From: JBCCVH01 sp942492555
GTDB taxonomy: Bacteria > Bacteroidota > Bacteroidia > Cytophagales > Amoebophilaceae
DNA length: 64,000 nucleotides
Reading direction: 5' to 3'
Assembly: GCA_942492555.1 (NCBI GenBank)
Contig: CALOEX010000003.1
Location: 186,001-250,000, forward strand
A program made the translations under genes and the position numbers. The notes below the pieces were generated by a model. It was not told the origin of the DNA, ran no database searches, and worked only from the letters and a program-made list of their open reading frames with translations. Shown here in pieces: positions 8,670 to 15,808 of this stretch (within the stretch, counting starts at the first letter, position 1; every line of letters begins with the position of its first letter).

Positions 8670-9124
8670 GGATGTGGTGTCTTTGGCTGGTTGATGATGT
8701 GGGTTGTGGCTAGGGTTCTTTGTGGGGGATTTTGTAGGGTGATGTTGATGTGGAGGTAGTTTTTGTGTTGTAAGAGTGGTTGAATGATTTGTGGCCATTC
8801 GATGAATGTGTAGTCGGTGCTGTTGAGGAGGTCTTCAATACCAATGTCTAGGATGTGTTGTAGTTTTTTTTCTCTATAAAAATCGCAGTGGTTGATGTGT
8901 TGTTTTTCGTTTATTTCGTATTGGTGGATGAGGGTGAAGGTGGGGCTTGTGATGGTTTGCTGTATGCCGAGGTGTTGGCATAATGCTTTGATGAGTGTTG
9001 TTTTGCCACTGCCTAAATCTCCTTGAAAACACCAGATGTGTAGGTTGTGTGCTTGTTGTAGTAGTTGTTTGGCTATGATGTGCCAGTCTTGTAGAGTGTT
9101 GATATGGTATGTTTTTTCTATCAT
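8666..9124 (-). CDS. tsaE: tRNA threonylcarbamoyladenosine biosynthesis ATPase TsaE
   Basis: A 152-residue P-loop protein of the usual TsaE size. It has Walker A (GDLGSGKTTLIKAL), the family motif TSPTFTLIHQYEI, the CDFYR motif and FIEWP near the C-terminus. With TsaB, TsaC and TsaD it makes the t6A37 modification of tRNAs that read ANN codons; TsaE supplies the ATPase activity that resets the complex. It is followed by the overlapping MmcQ/YjbR gene. The C-terminal ~25 residues are rich in Pro, Thr and His and are probably not structured. Confidence 0.95.
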   Translation of the reverse strand: MIEKTYHINTLQDWHIIAKQLLQQAHNLHIWCFQGDLGSGKTTLIKALCQHLGIQQTITSPTFTLIHQYEINEKQHINHCDFYREKKLQHILDIGIEDLLNSTDYTFIEWPQIIQPLLQHKNYLHINITLQNPPQRTLATTHIINQPKTPHP

Positions 9125-9235
9125 TTTTTGCTATTTTTGCATGGTGTAATATAAGGTGCTTGTTTGGTTTGTAAAAAAAAGTTGTGTAAAAGGGTGTGTT
9201 TATAAGTTTTCTATTTGGTTTTTTAATATGTGTTT

Positions 9236-10147
9236 ATGAAAAAAAACAATAAGTATTTGGTGGTTGTGCAAGGCCCTACGGCTGTGGGAAAAACAGGGGT
9301 TTGTGTGGAGTTGGCTAAACGCTGGAAATGTGAGGTGGTGTCTGCGGATTCACGTCAGTTTTATCGTGAAATGTCTATAGGGACTGCAAAGCCTACATTG
9401 GAGGAGTGTGATGGTGTACCTCACCATTTTATTGATTTTTTGTCTGTGAAAGATTATTATAGTGTGGGATTGTTTGAAAAAGATGGTATGGAGAGGTTGA
9501 AGCTGTTGTTTGAACGGTATGATGTTGTGTTGATGACGGGAGGATCTGGTTTTTATGTAGAAGCAGTTTGTGAGGGAATTGTGTCTTTGCCTGATGTTTC
9601 TGAAAAGGTTTATGAGGAGTTGGAGTATATGTACAGAGAGGAGGGTTTATTGAGGTTGCTAGAGGAGCTTGCAGTATCTGATCCTAGGTGTTATGCTGTT
9701 ATCGATAAAAATAATCCTAGACGGGTGTTGCGTGCTTTGGCTGTTTGTCGTGGGATTGGTGTTCCTTTTTCATCGTTTAAGCAACCTATGAAGAAACGTC
9801 CTTTTGAGATTGTTAAAGTTGGTTTGCAACGGTCTCGAGAGGTGCTTCGGGAACGTATTGGATTGCGGGTAGATGATATGGTGAGCAGGGGATTGATGGA
9901 GGAGGCTTATGGCCTTTGGGTATATAAGGATTTTCCTGCATTGCGTACGATTGGCTACCAGGAGTTTTTTCGTTTTTTTGAGGGTGGCTGTACTGTGGAG
10001 GGGGCTATTGAAAATATTAAAGTTAGTACGTGTCAATATCTTAAAAGACAGATGTCTTGGCTACGAAGAGATAAGGCGATCCGTTGGTTTGGCGGTGAGG
10101 ATTGGCATGGATTGGTTGCATATCTTGAAGAGATGATTTTTTCTTAA
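9236..10147 (+). CDS. miaA: tRNA dimethylallyltransferase MiaA
   Basis: The first ATG (9236), rather than the GTG two codons upstream, gives 303 residues, the normal length. Motifs are clear: P-loop QGPTAVGKTGVCVELA, the substrate-binding segment VSADSRQFYREMSIGTAKP, DGVPHHFIDF, LMTGGSGFYVEAVCEGI, and the C-terminal RTIGYQEFFRF and FKVSTCQYLKRQ-type region with Trp-Leu-Arg-Arg. MiaA transfers a dimethylallyl group to A37 of tRNAs reading UNN codons, using DMAPP from isoprenoid metabolism. It stands alone on the + strand with divergent tsaE upstream. Confidence 0.96.
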   Translation: MKKNNKYLVVVQGPTAVGKTGVCVELAKRWKCEVVSADSRQFYREMSIGTAKPTLEECDGVPHHFIDFLSVKDYYSVGLFEKDGMERLKLLFERYDVVLMTGGSGFYVEAVCEGIVSLPDVSEKVYEELEYMYREEGLLRLLEELAVSDPRCYAVIDKNNPRRVLRALAVCRGIGVPFSSFKQPMKKRPFEIVKVGLQRSREVLRERIGLRVDDMVSRGLMEEAYGLWVYKDFPALRTIGYQEFFRFFEGGCTVEGAIENIKVSTCQYLKRQMSWLRRDKAIRWFGGEDWHGLVAYLEEMIFS

Positions 10148-10174
10148 TTTTGTTGTTTTTTGTGTGGTAAATTT

Positions 10175-10408
10175 TTAGAAGGAGTTGTTGTCTTCGTCTT
10201 CGTGAAGATATTCTGACCGTTGTGGATAGTCTACCCATAGGTCTTCTATGCCTGAGTAGAGGATTTCGTTGTCTTCTGGAAGTTCATGGATGTTGTCTAG
10301 TACTTCTAGGGGTACTCCTTCTCGGTAACAAAATTCTAAAAGCACTTTTTTTGTGGCTGGCCAAGGTGCTTCATTGAGATAGTCTGCTAGTTCAAATGTC
10401 CAATACAT
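10175..10408 (-). CDS. DUF2795 family small acidic protein
   Basis: The start at 10408 gives 77 residues beginning MYWTFELADYLNEAPWPATK, which is how Bacteroidota members of this family begin; an ATG five codons upstream (10423) is possible. The pattern of a Trp-rich N-terminus, then PLEVLDNIHELPED and a very acidic tail is typical of the DUF2795-type small proteins of this phylum. Function unknown; it should be cytoplasmic. It converges on miaA, 27 bp away. A TAnnTTTG-type element on this strand lies 52 bp upstream (10461-10468). Confidence 0.8.
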   Translation of the reverse strand: MYWTFELADYLNEAPWPATKKVLLEFCYREGVPLEVLDNIHELPEDNEILYSGIEDLWVDYPQRSEYLHEDEDNNSF

Positions 10409-10460
10409 AATGTTCTGTTTCAATTAGAATGTGCGAATATAGTTTTTTTTTCATATTTTG

Positions 10461-10468
10461 CAAATATA
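10461..10468 (-). promoter_or_regulatory. Candidate Bacteroidota -7 promoter element for the DUF2795 gene
   Basis: On the minus strand the sequence reads TATATTTG, a perfect TAnnTTTG match, 52 bp before the preferred start. No good -33 TTTG partner is visible at the expected distance, and such octamers arise by chance in AT-rich DNA, so support is modest. Confidence 0.3.
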
Positions 10469-10524
10469 GTATGTTTTTTTTGGAAACAGTATTTGTAAAG
10501 GGGGTTTGGTGGTGGTTGGATTTA

Positions 10525-10532
10525 TATATTTG
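10525..10532 (+). promoter_or_regulatory. Candidate Bacteroidota -7 promoter element for metG
   Basis: TATATTTG on the + strand, a perfect TAnnTTTG match, 48 bp before the preferred metG start. A TTTG at 10505-10508 lies 16 bp upstream, somewhat closer than the usual -33 spacing. It is placed back to back with the candidate element for the divergent DUF2795 gene. Confidence 0.35.
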
Positions 10533-10580
10533 GTAATTTGGGGGATATAAGTGTATTTTGGGGCTAATAAATGTTTTTTT

Positions 10581-12218
10581 ATGGAAAAGTACGGAACACA
10601 AACTTATAATGTTACAGCAGCGCTTCCTTATGCGAATGGGTCGTTGCATTTGGGTCATTTGGCAGGTGCTTATTTGCCTGCTGATATATATGTGCGTTAT
10701 TTGCGTATGCGTGGGCATCGTGTTGTGTATATATGTGGTTCGGATGAGGGGGGGGTTGCTATTTTGTTGCAAGCAAGAAAGCAGGGTGTTGTTCCTCAGG
10801 AGGTGGTGGATAAGTTTCATAAGGAGAATAAGGAGGTCTTTGCTCGTTTTGGTATTAGTTTTGATGCTTTTGAGCGTACTTCTAGTGCGTTGCACCATGA
10901 GGTTGCACGTGATTTTTTTAAAAATTTATATGATAAGGGTCTTTTTCGCACCATTGAGAGTGAGCAGTTTTATGATGAAGTGGAGAAGACGTTTTTGGCA
11001 GATCGTTATTTGCAAGGAACATGTTCTCATTGTGGTTTTGAGGAGGCGTATGGTGATCAATGTGAAGCGTGTGGTCGTGATTTGAGTCCTGAGGAGTTGA
11101 AGCATCCTATATCAAAGTTAAGTGGTACGATTCCTGTGCGTAAGAGGACTAGGCATTGGTATTTGCCTATGAATGAGTATGCGGAGTTTTTGGCAGGGTG
11201 GTTGTCTACAAAAAAGGATTGGAAGCCTAATGTGTATGGGCAGTGTATGTCTTGGTTGTCTCAGGGTTTGCAACCGCGTGCTATGACGCGTGATCTTGAT
11301 TGGGGTGTTGCTGTTCCTTTGGCAGAGGCGAAGGGGAAGGTGTTGTATGTGTGGTTTGAGGCTCCTATTGGTTATATTTCGGCAACGCAGGAGTGGGCAA
11401 AACGAGAAGGGGTTGATTGGCGTGTTTTTTGGCAGGATGAGAAGACGCGTTTGGTACATTTTATTGGCAAGGATAATATTGTTTTTCATTGTCTTCTTTT
11501 TCCGAGTATGCTGAAGGCGCATGGGGGATATATTTTACCTCATTATGTGTGTGGTAATGAGTTTATGAATCTTGAGAGTCGTAAAATTTCTACTTCTCGT
11601 GGACATGCGGTTTGGTTGAAGGATTATTTGGTGGAATATCCTGGTAAAGAGGATGTGTTGCGTTATGTTTTGTGTGCAAATTTGCCTGAAACTAAGGATA
11701 GTAATTTTCGTTGGGATGATTTTAAAGATCGTAATAACCAGGAGCTGGTGGCTACGCTTGGTAATTTTGTCAATAGGGTGTTTGTATTGGTACACAAGTA
11801 TTTAAATGGTCGTGTGCCTGTTCCTGGTGATTTTTCAGAGGTTGATCGAGCGACTATGGAGTGTATTGCTGGTTTACCGTTGCAAATTGGTACGTGTGTT
11901 GAGTCTTTTAAGTTTAAGAAGGGGCTTGAATGTGTGATGGAGTTTGCTCGTGTGGGAAATAAGTATTTGGCGGATACTGCTCCGTGGCATATGATGGGGG
12001 AAAATAAGGAAGGTGCTTCTACTGTGTTGTATGTTGCTATGCAGATTATCGGTCATATTGCTTTGTATGGGTTGCCTTATTTGCCTTTTACCGCAGAAAA
12101 ATTGCAGGGGATGTTGGGATTTGCTTCTTCTGTTTGGGATGATGCCTATGTTTTTGAAAAGGTAAAGCCTGGAATGTTGGTTGCTGATCCTGTATTGATT
12201 TTTGAAAAGATAATATGA
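10581..12218 (+). CDS. metG: Methionine--tRNA ligase, short form
   Basis: The ATG at 10581 gives 545 residues beginning MEKYGTQTYNVTAALPYANG; a GTG ten codons upstream is less likely. This is a class I synthetase with the HIGH-type motif (PYANGSLHLGHL) and a KMSKS-type motif (KISTSRGHAV). The zinc-knuckle insertion has four Cys (CSHCGFEEAYGDQCEACG). The anticodon-binding helical domain follows. It charges tRNA-Met. Bacteroidota MetG proteins are usually about 130 residues longer and end in an OB-fold (EMAP-II/Trbp111) tRNA-binding domain that is absent here; the gene stops cleanly after the anticodon-binding domain. Confidence 0.96.
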   Translation: MEKYGTQTYNVTAALPYANGSLHLGHLAGAYLPADIYVRYLRMRGHRVVYICGSDEGGVAILLQARKQGVVPQEVVDKFHKENKEVFARFGISFDAFERTSSALHHEVARDFFKNLYDKGLFRTIESEQFYDEVEKTFLADRYLQGTCSHCGFEEAYGDQCEACGRDLSPEELKHPISKLSGTIPVRKRTRHWYLPMNEYAEFLAGWLSTKKDWKPNVYGQCMSWLSQGLQPRAMTRDLDWGVAVPLAEAKGKVLYVWFEAPIGYISATQEWAKREGVDWRVFWQDEKTRLVHFIGKDNIVFHCLLFPSMLKAHGGYILPHYVCGNEFMNLESRKISTSRGHAVWLKDYLVEYPGKEDVLRYVLCANLPETKDSNFRWDDFKDRNNQELVATLGNFVNRVFVLVHKYLNGRVPVPGDFSEVDRATMECIAGLPLQIGTCVESFKFKKGLECVMEFARVGNKYLADTAPWHMMGENKEGASTVLYVAMQIIGHIALYGLPYLPFTAEKLQGMLGFASSVWDDAYVFEKVKPGMLVADPVLIFEKII

Positions 12219-12384
12219 GGATGGGTTTGTGTTTTTGGTTTTTAGAGAAACGATGGTGGAGGGTAACAAAGTGTTGTTATGGTATTTAAGGAATCGTTAG
12301 GTTGAAATGTGGTATATTCACTGTGGTTTGTATTGATTTTGGTGTATATAAATGTGATGAAGTTTGGTTTTTTTAAATTTTTTT

Positions 12385-14973
12385 ATGGTTGATAAAAATA
12401 AAAGTGAAGGAATGGCTCAAACTCCTTTAATGGTGCAGTATCAAGAAATTAAGGAAAAATATCCACATACGTTGCTTCTTTTTCGTGTGGGTGATTTCTA
12501 TGAAACTTTTGGAGATGATGCGCATACTTTGCATAAAGTTACTGATGTTAAGTTGACAAAAAGGTCGAATGGTGCTGCTGGAGATGTTCCTTTGGCGGGT
12601 TTTCCCTATCATGCACTTGATGTTTATTTGCCTAAGCTTATTCGTGCGGGATTGCGGATTGCTGTTTGTGATCAAATGGAGGAGGCTCAAAAAGGTAAGA
12701 CGCTTGTGCAACGTAAGGTAACAGAGTTGATTACGCCTGGTGTTACTTATCATGATCAAGTTTTAAAAAGGAAAAGTAATAATTACCTTGCTTCTGTTCA
12801 TTTTGGTGATAAGGTGATGGGCCTTGCGTTTTTGGATATTTCTACGGGTGAATTTTTGGTTACGCAGGGTGATGAAGGGCGTATTAATAAGCTTTTGCAG
12901 AGTTTTTTACCTGCTGAGATTATTTTTAATAAGAAGAAAATAAAGGTTTTTCAGGCAGTTATCCAAGAGCATTATCATCAATATATGCTGGAGGAATGGA
13001 TTTATAATATGATGTATGCAGAGAGAAGGTTGAATGGTCATTTTGGCACGTCTAGTTTAAAGAGTTTTGGTATTGCTTCTCTTACGGAGGGTATTGTGGC
13101 TGCCGGTGCTATCATGCGTTATTTAGAGGAGACAGAGCATCATGATTTGCAACATATTACGAGTATTCGTCGTATTGACGAAGGTAGGTATATGTGGTTG
13201 GATAGGTTTACAATACGGAATTTGGAGTTGTTGATACCCCAGGAGGAGGAAGGTGTTGCTTTGATGAATGTCTTGGATGAAACAGTGACGCCTATGGGGG
13301 CTAGAAAGCTGAGGAAATGGCTTTTGTTTCCTTTAAAAGAAGAGACACATATTCAGGAGCGTTTGGATCGAGTGCAGTTTTTTGTTACGCATGGTACACT
13401 GTATGATGTAATCAGAAAGCATCTTGAGGAGGTTGGTGATTTAGAACGTTTGATTTCTAAGGTGGCGAGTAAAAGAATTAATCCGCGTGAGTTGCAGGTT
13501 TTGAAGAAGTCTCTTTTGTCTATTATTCCTATTAAAGAAGAAATACAAAGAGTGAATATACCTACTATGATGACGTTGGTGGGGCAGTTGAATCCTTGTG
13601 TGTCCATCGTGGAGTCCATTGATAAAACATTGCAGGATTTTCCTCCATTACAGAGTAATCAAGGAGGCCTAATTAAGCCTGGGGTTTCGCAAGAGTTGGA
13701 GGAGCTTCGTAGCATTGCTTTGGAAAGTAATGTACATTTGCAACGTGTACAGGATGAAGAGCGTAAAAAAACGGGTATTAACTCGCTTAAAATAGGCTAT
13801 AATAAGGTTTTTGGTTATTATTTGGAGGTTACGCATACACATAAAGATAAGGTGCCTGCACACTGGATACGCAAGCAGACACTTGTGAATGCAGAGCGTT
13901 TTATTACGGAGGAGTTGAAGAAGTATGAGGAGAAAATTTTGTATGCACATGAGCGTATCAATACAATTGAACTGGAAATTTATCAAAAGCTTGTGCAGGA
14001 GATGTCTTTTGTTATAGCTGATGTTCAAAAGAATGCTAAAATCATTGGTCGTATTGACTGCTATAGTTCTTTGGCACATGTTGCTACCAAATATGATTAT
14101 GTGCGTCCTGTGGTGTGTACAAATAATGTTATAGATATTGATGGGGGAAGGCATCCTGTGATTGAGCGGTATTTGCCTGTGGGCCAAGCCTATGTTGCTA
14201 ATGATGTTTATTTGGATGATAAAGAGCAGATATTGTTGATTACAGGTCCTAATATGGCTGGTAAGTCAGCATTGTTACGTCAAACAGCGATTATTGTACT
14301 CATGGCACAAATGGGGTCGTTCGTACCTGCTAAAAGAGCTATGATTGGCATTCGTGATAGTATTTTTACCCGTGTGGGGGCCCATGATAACATTGCTAAG
14401 CAAGAGTCTACTTTTATGGTGGAAATGAATGAGATGTCCATGATATTACATAATTTGACAGAGCGTTCTCTTGTGATTATTGATGAGTTGGGACGTGGTA
14501 CAGGAACAGCAGATGGTCTTGCTTTAGCGGAGAGTATTATACGTTATTTGCATAATCATCCCTATTATCAGGTGCCTACGCTTTTTGCTACACACTACCA
14601 TGAATTAAATGAACTTGAAAGAGAGTTGGGAAGAGTGAAGAATTATCATGTGACTGTAAAGGAAGTGGGGGATAAAATACTTTTTTTGCATAAGTTGGAA
14701 CTTGGTGGTAGCCAAAATAGCTTTGGTATTCATGTAGCGAAAATGGCGGGTATTCCTACTGATATTATTGAGCATGCACATAGACTTATTAAGAAGGCAC
14801 AACACAAAAGAGGGGAAACGACTAAAAATGTAGAGAAAAGAATAACATATGATACAAAGCAGATGATTCCACCTGTTATACAGGCGCTAAAAGAGATTGA
14901 AATTGATGTACTGAGTCCTGTAGAAGCACTGTTGCAATTGCAACAGTTGAAAAGTATGTTACCAAAAGTTTAG
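12385..14973 (+). CDS. mutS: DNA mismatch repair protein MutS
   Basis: The ATG at 12385 (MVDKNKSEGMAQTPLMVQYQ) gives 862 residues, full MutS1 length. The mismatch-recognition Phe-x-Glu is present near the N-terminus (VGDFYETFGDDA). Connector, lever and clamp regions follow. The C-terminal ATPase has Walker A (TGPNMAGKSALLRQTA), Walker B (LVIIDELGRGTGTADGLAL) and THYHEL. It recognises mismatches after replication and recruits MutL. An in-frame ATG at 12364 would add seven residues of no family similarity. Confidence 0.97.
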   Translation: MVDKNKSEGMAQTPLMVQYQEIKEKYPHTLLLFRVGDFYETFGDDAHTLHKVTDVKLTKRSNGAAGDVPLAGFPYHALDVYLPKLIRAGLRIAVCDQMEEAQKGKTLVQRKVTELITPGVTYHDQVLKRKSNNYLASVHFGDKVMGLAFLDISTGEFLVTQGDEGRINKLLQSFLPAEIIFNKKKIKVFQAVIQEHYHQYMLEEWIYNMMYAERRLNGHFGTSSLKSFGIASLTEGIVAAGAIMRYLEETEHHDLQHITSIRRIDEGRYMWLDRFTIRNLELLIPQEEEGVALMNVLDETVTPMGARKLRKWLLFPLKEETHIQERLDRVQFFVTHGTLYDVIRKHLEEVGDLERLISKVASKRINPRELQVLKKSLLSIIPIKEEIQRVNIPTMMTLVGQLNPCVSIVESIDKTLQDFPPLQSNQGGLIKPGVSQELEELRSIALESNVHLQRVQDEERKKTGINSLKIGYNKVFGYYLEVTHTHKDKVPAHWIRKQTLVNAERFITEELKKYEEKILYAHERINTIELEIYQKLVQEMSFVIADVQKNAKIIGRIDCYSSLAHVATKYDYVRPVVCTNNVIDIDGGRHPVIERYLPVGQAYVANDVYLDDKEQILLITGPNMAGKSALLRQTAIIVLMAQMGSFVPAKRAMIGIRDSIFTRVGAHDNIAKQESTFMVEMNEMSMILHNLTERSLVIIDELGRGTGTADGLALAESIIRYLHNHPYYQVPTLFATHYHELNELERELGRVKNYHVTVKEVGDKILFLHKLELGGSQNSFGIHVAKMAGIPTDIIEHAHRLIKKAQHKRGETTKNVEKRITYDTKQMIPPVIQALKEIEIDVLSPVEALLQLQQLKSMLPKV

Positions 14974-15025
14974 CAAAAACATTAAAATTATACCTACATT
15001 AGGTTAACTCTACTAACAAACAAAA

Positions 15026-15757
15026 ATGCGTCTCAACCAATACGTTGCACATGCTGGTATATGCTCTAGAAGAAAAGCTGATGAACTCATTCTGCAAGGC
15101 AAAATACAGATCAATGGCAAGATTGCCGACCATCCGAGTATACGGGTACAACCTGATGATAACATCCGTTATCTAGGCAAAATACTTACCCCACAAAAGA
15201 AATTATACCTTCTCTTCAATAAACCTCTTAACTGTATCACTACTTTACATGACCCACAAAAGCGCACAACTATCAAAAACTACCTTCCTAAAAACCTACC
15301 TCGTATATACCCTATAGGAAGACTTGACCGTAACACGACAGGGGTACTTCTTATGACCAATGATGGCCACCTAGCAAGGGCTCTTGCACATCCTTCCCAA
15401 AATGTGGATAAAACCTATCATGTCACACTTAAAAATAAACTCAGTCTAGCAGACCTTACTAAAATACAGCAAGGACTCTCCCTAGAAGATGGCATTGCTA
15501 TGATAGATAGCATACACTCTTTGAATAAAGAGTGTAAAAAATTTGTCATACATTTACATAGTGGTAAAAACCGTATTATCAGACGTATATTTCAAGCTTT
15601 ATCGCATCAAATACTCATGCTAGAGCGCATTGCTTACGCAGATATCACACTTAAAGATTTGCCTTTAGGCAAATGGCGACATCTGACGCAAAAAGAGATT
15701 GATATGCTTATACAAAGAACATCACAAAAAGAATACGAACAAAAAAGGAAAAAATAA
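15026..15757 (+). CDS. rluB: RsuA/RluB/RluE-family pseudouridine synthase
   Basis: A 243-residue protein with an N-terminal S4 RNA-binding domain (MRLNQYVAHAGICSRRKADE) and a catalytic domain containing the essential Asp motif (PIGRLDRNTTGVLLMTNDG). The later family motif SGKNRIIRRIFQALSH is also present. Members isomerise one uridine in rRNA; RluB (23S) is the usual annotation for this length in Bacteroidota, but RsuA- or RluE-type specificity cannot be excluded. The C-terminus is Lys-rich. From here to ~22 kb the + strand becomes A+C-rich, the reverse of the preceding mutS-metG stretch. Confidence 0.88.
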   Translation: MRLNQYVAHAGICSRRKADELILQGKIQINGKIADHPSIRVQPDDNIRYLGKILTPQKKLYLLFNKPLNCITTLHDPQKRTTIKNYLPKNLPRIYPIGRLDRNTTGVLLMTNDGHLARALAHPSQNVDKTYHVTLKNKLSLADLTKIQQGLSLEDGIAMIDSIHSLNKECKKFVIHLHSGKNRIIRRIFQALSHQILMLERIAYADITLKDLPLGKWRHLTQKEIDMLIQRTSQKEYEQKRKK

Positions 15758-15776
15758 TAATAAAAAAACGTATATT

Positions 15777-15796
15777 GCAACATTGAGTGTTGTTTT
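15777..15796 (+). terminator. Weak candidate terminator after the rluB-like gene
   Basis: A short inverted repeat (GCAACA, 5-base loop, TGTTGT, with one G-U pair) is followed by four T. It lies 20 bp after the rluB-like stop and just before the first Cys-rich gene. The stem is short and AT-rich, so support is low. Confidence 0.3.
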
Positions 15797-15808
15797 ACTA
15801 TAAATACT

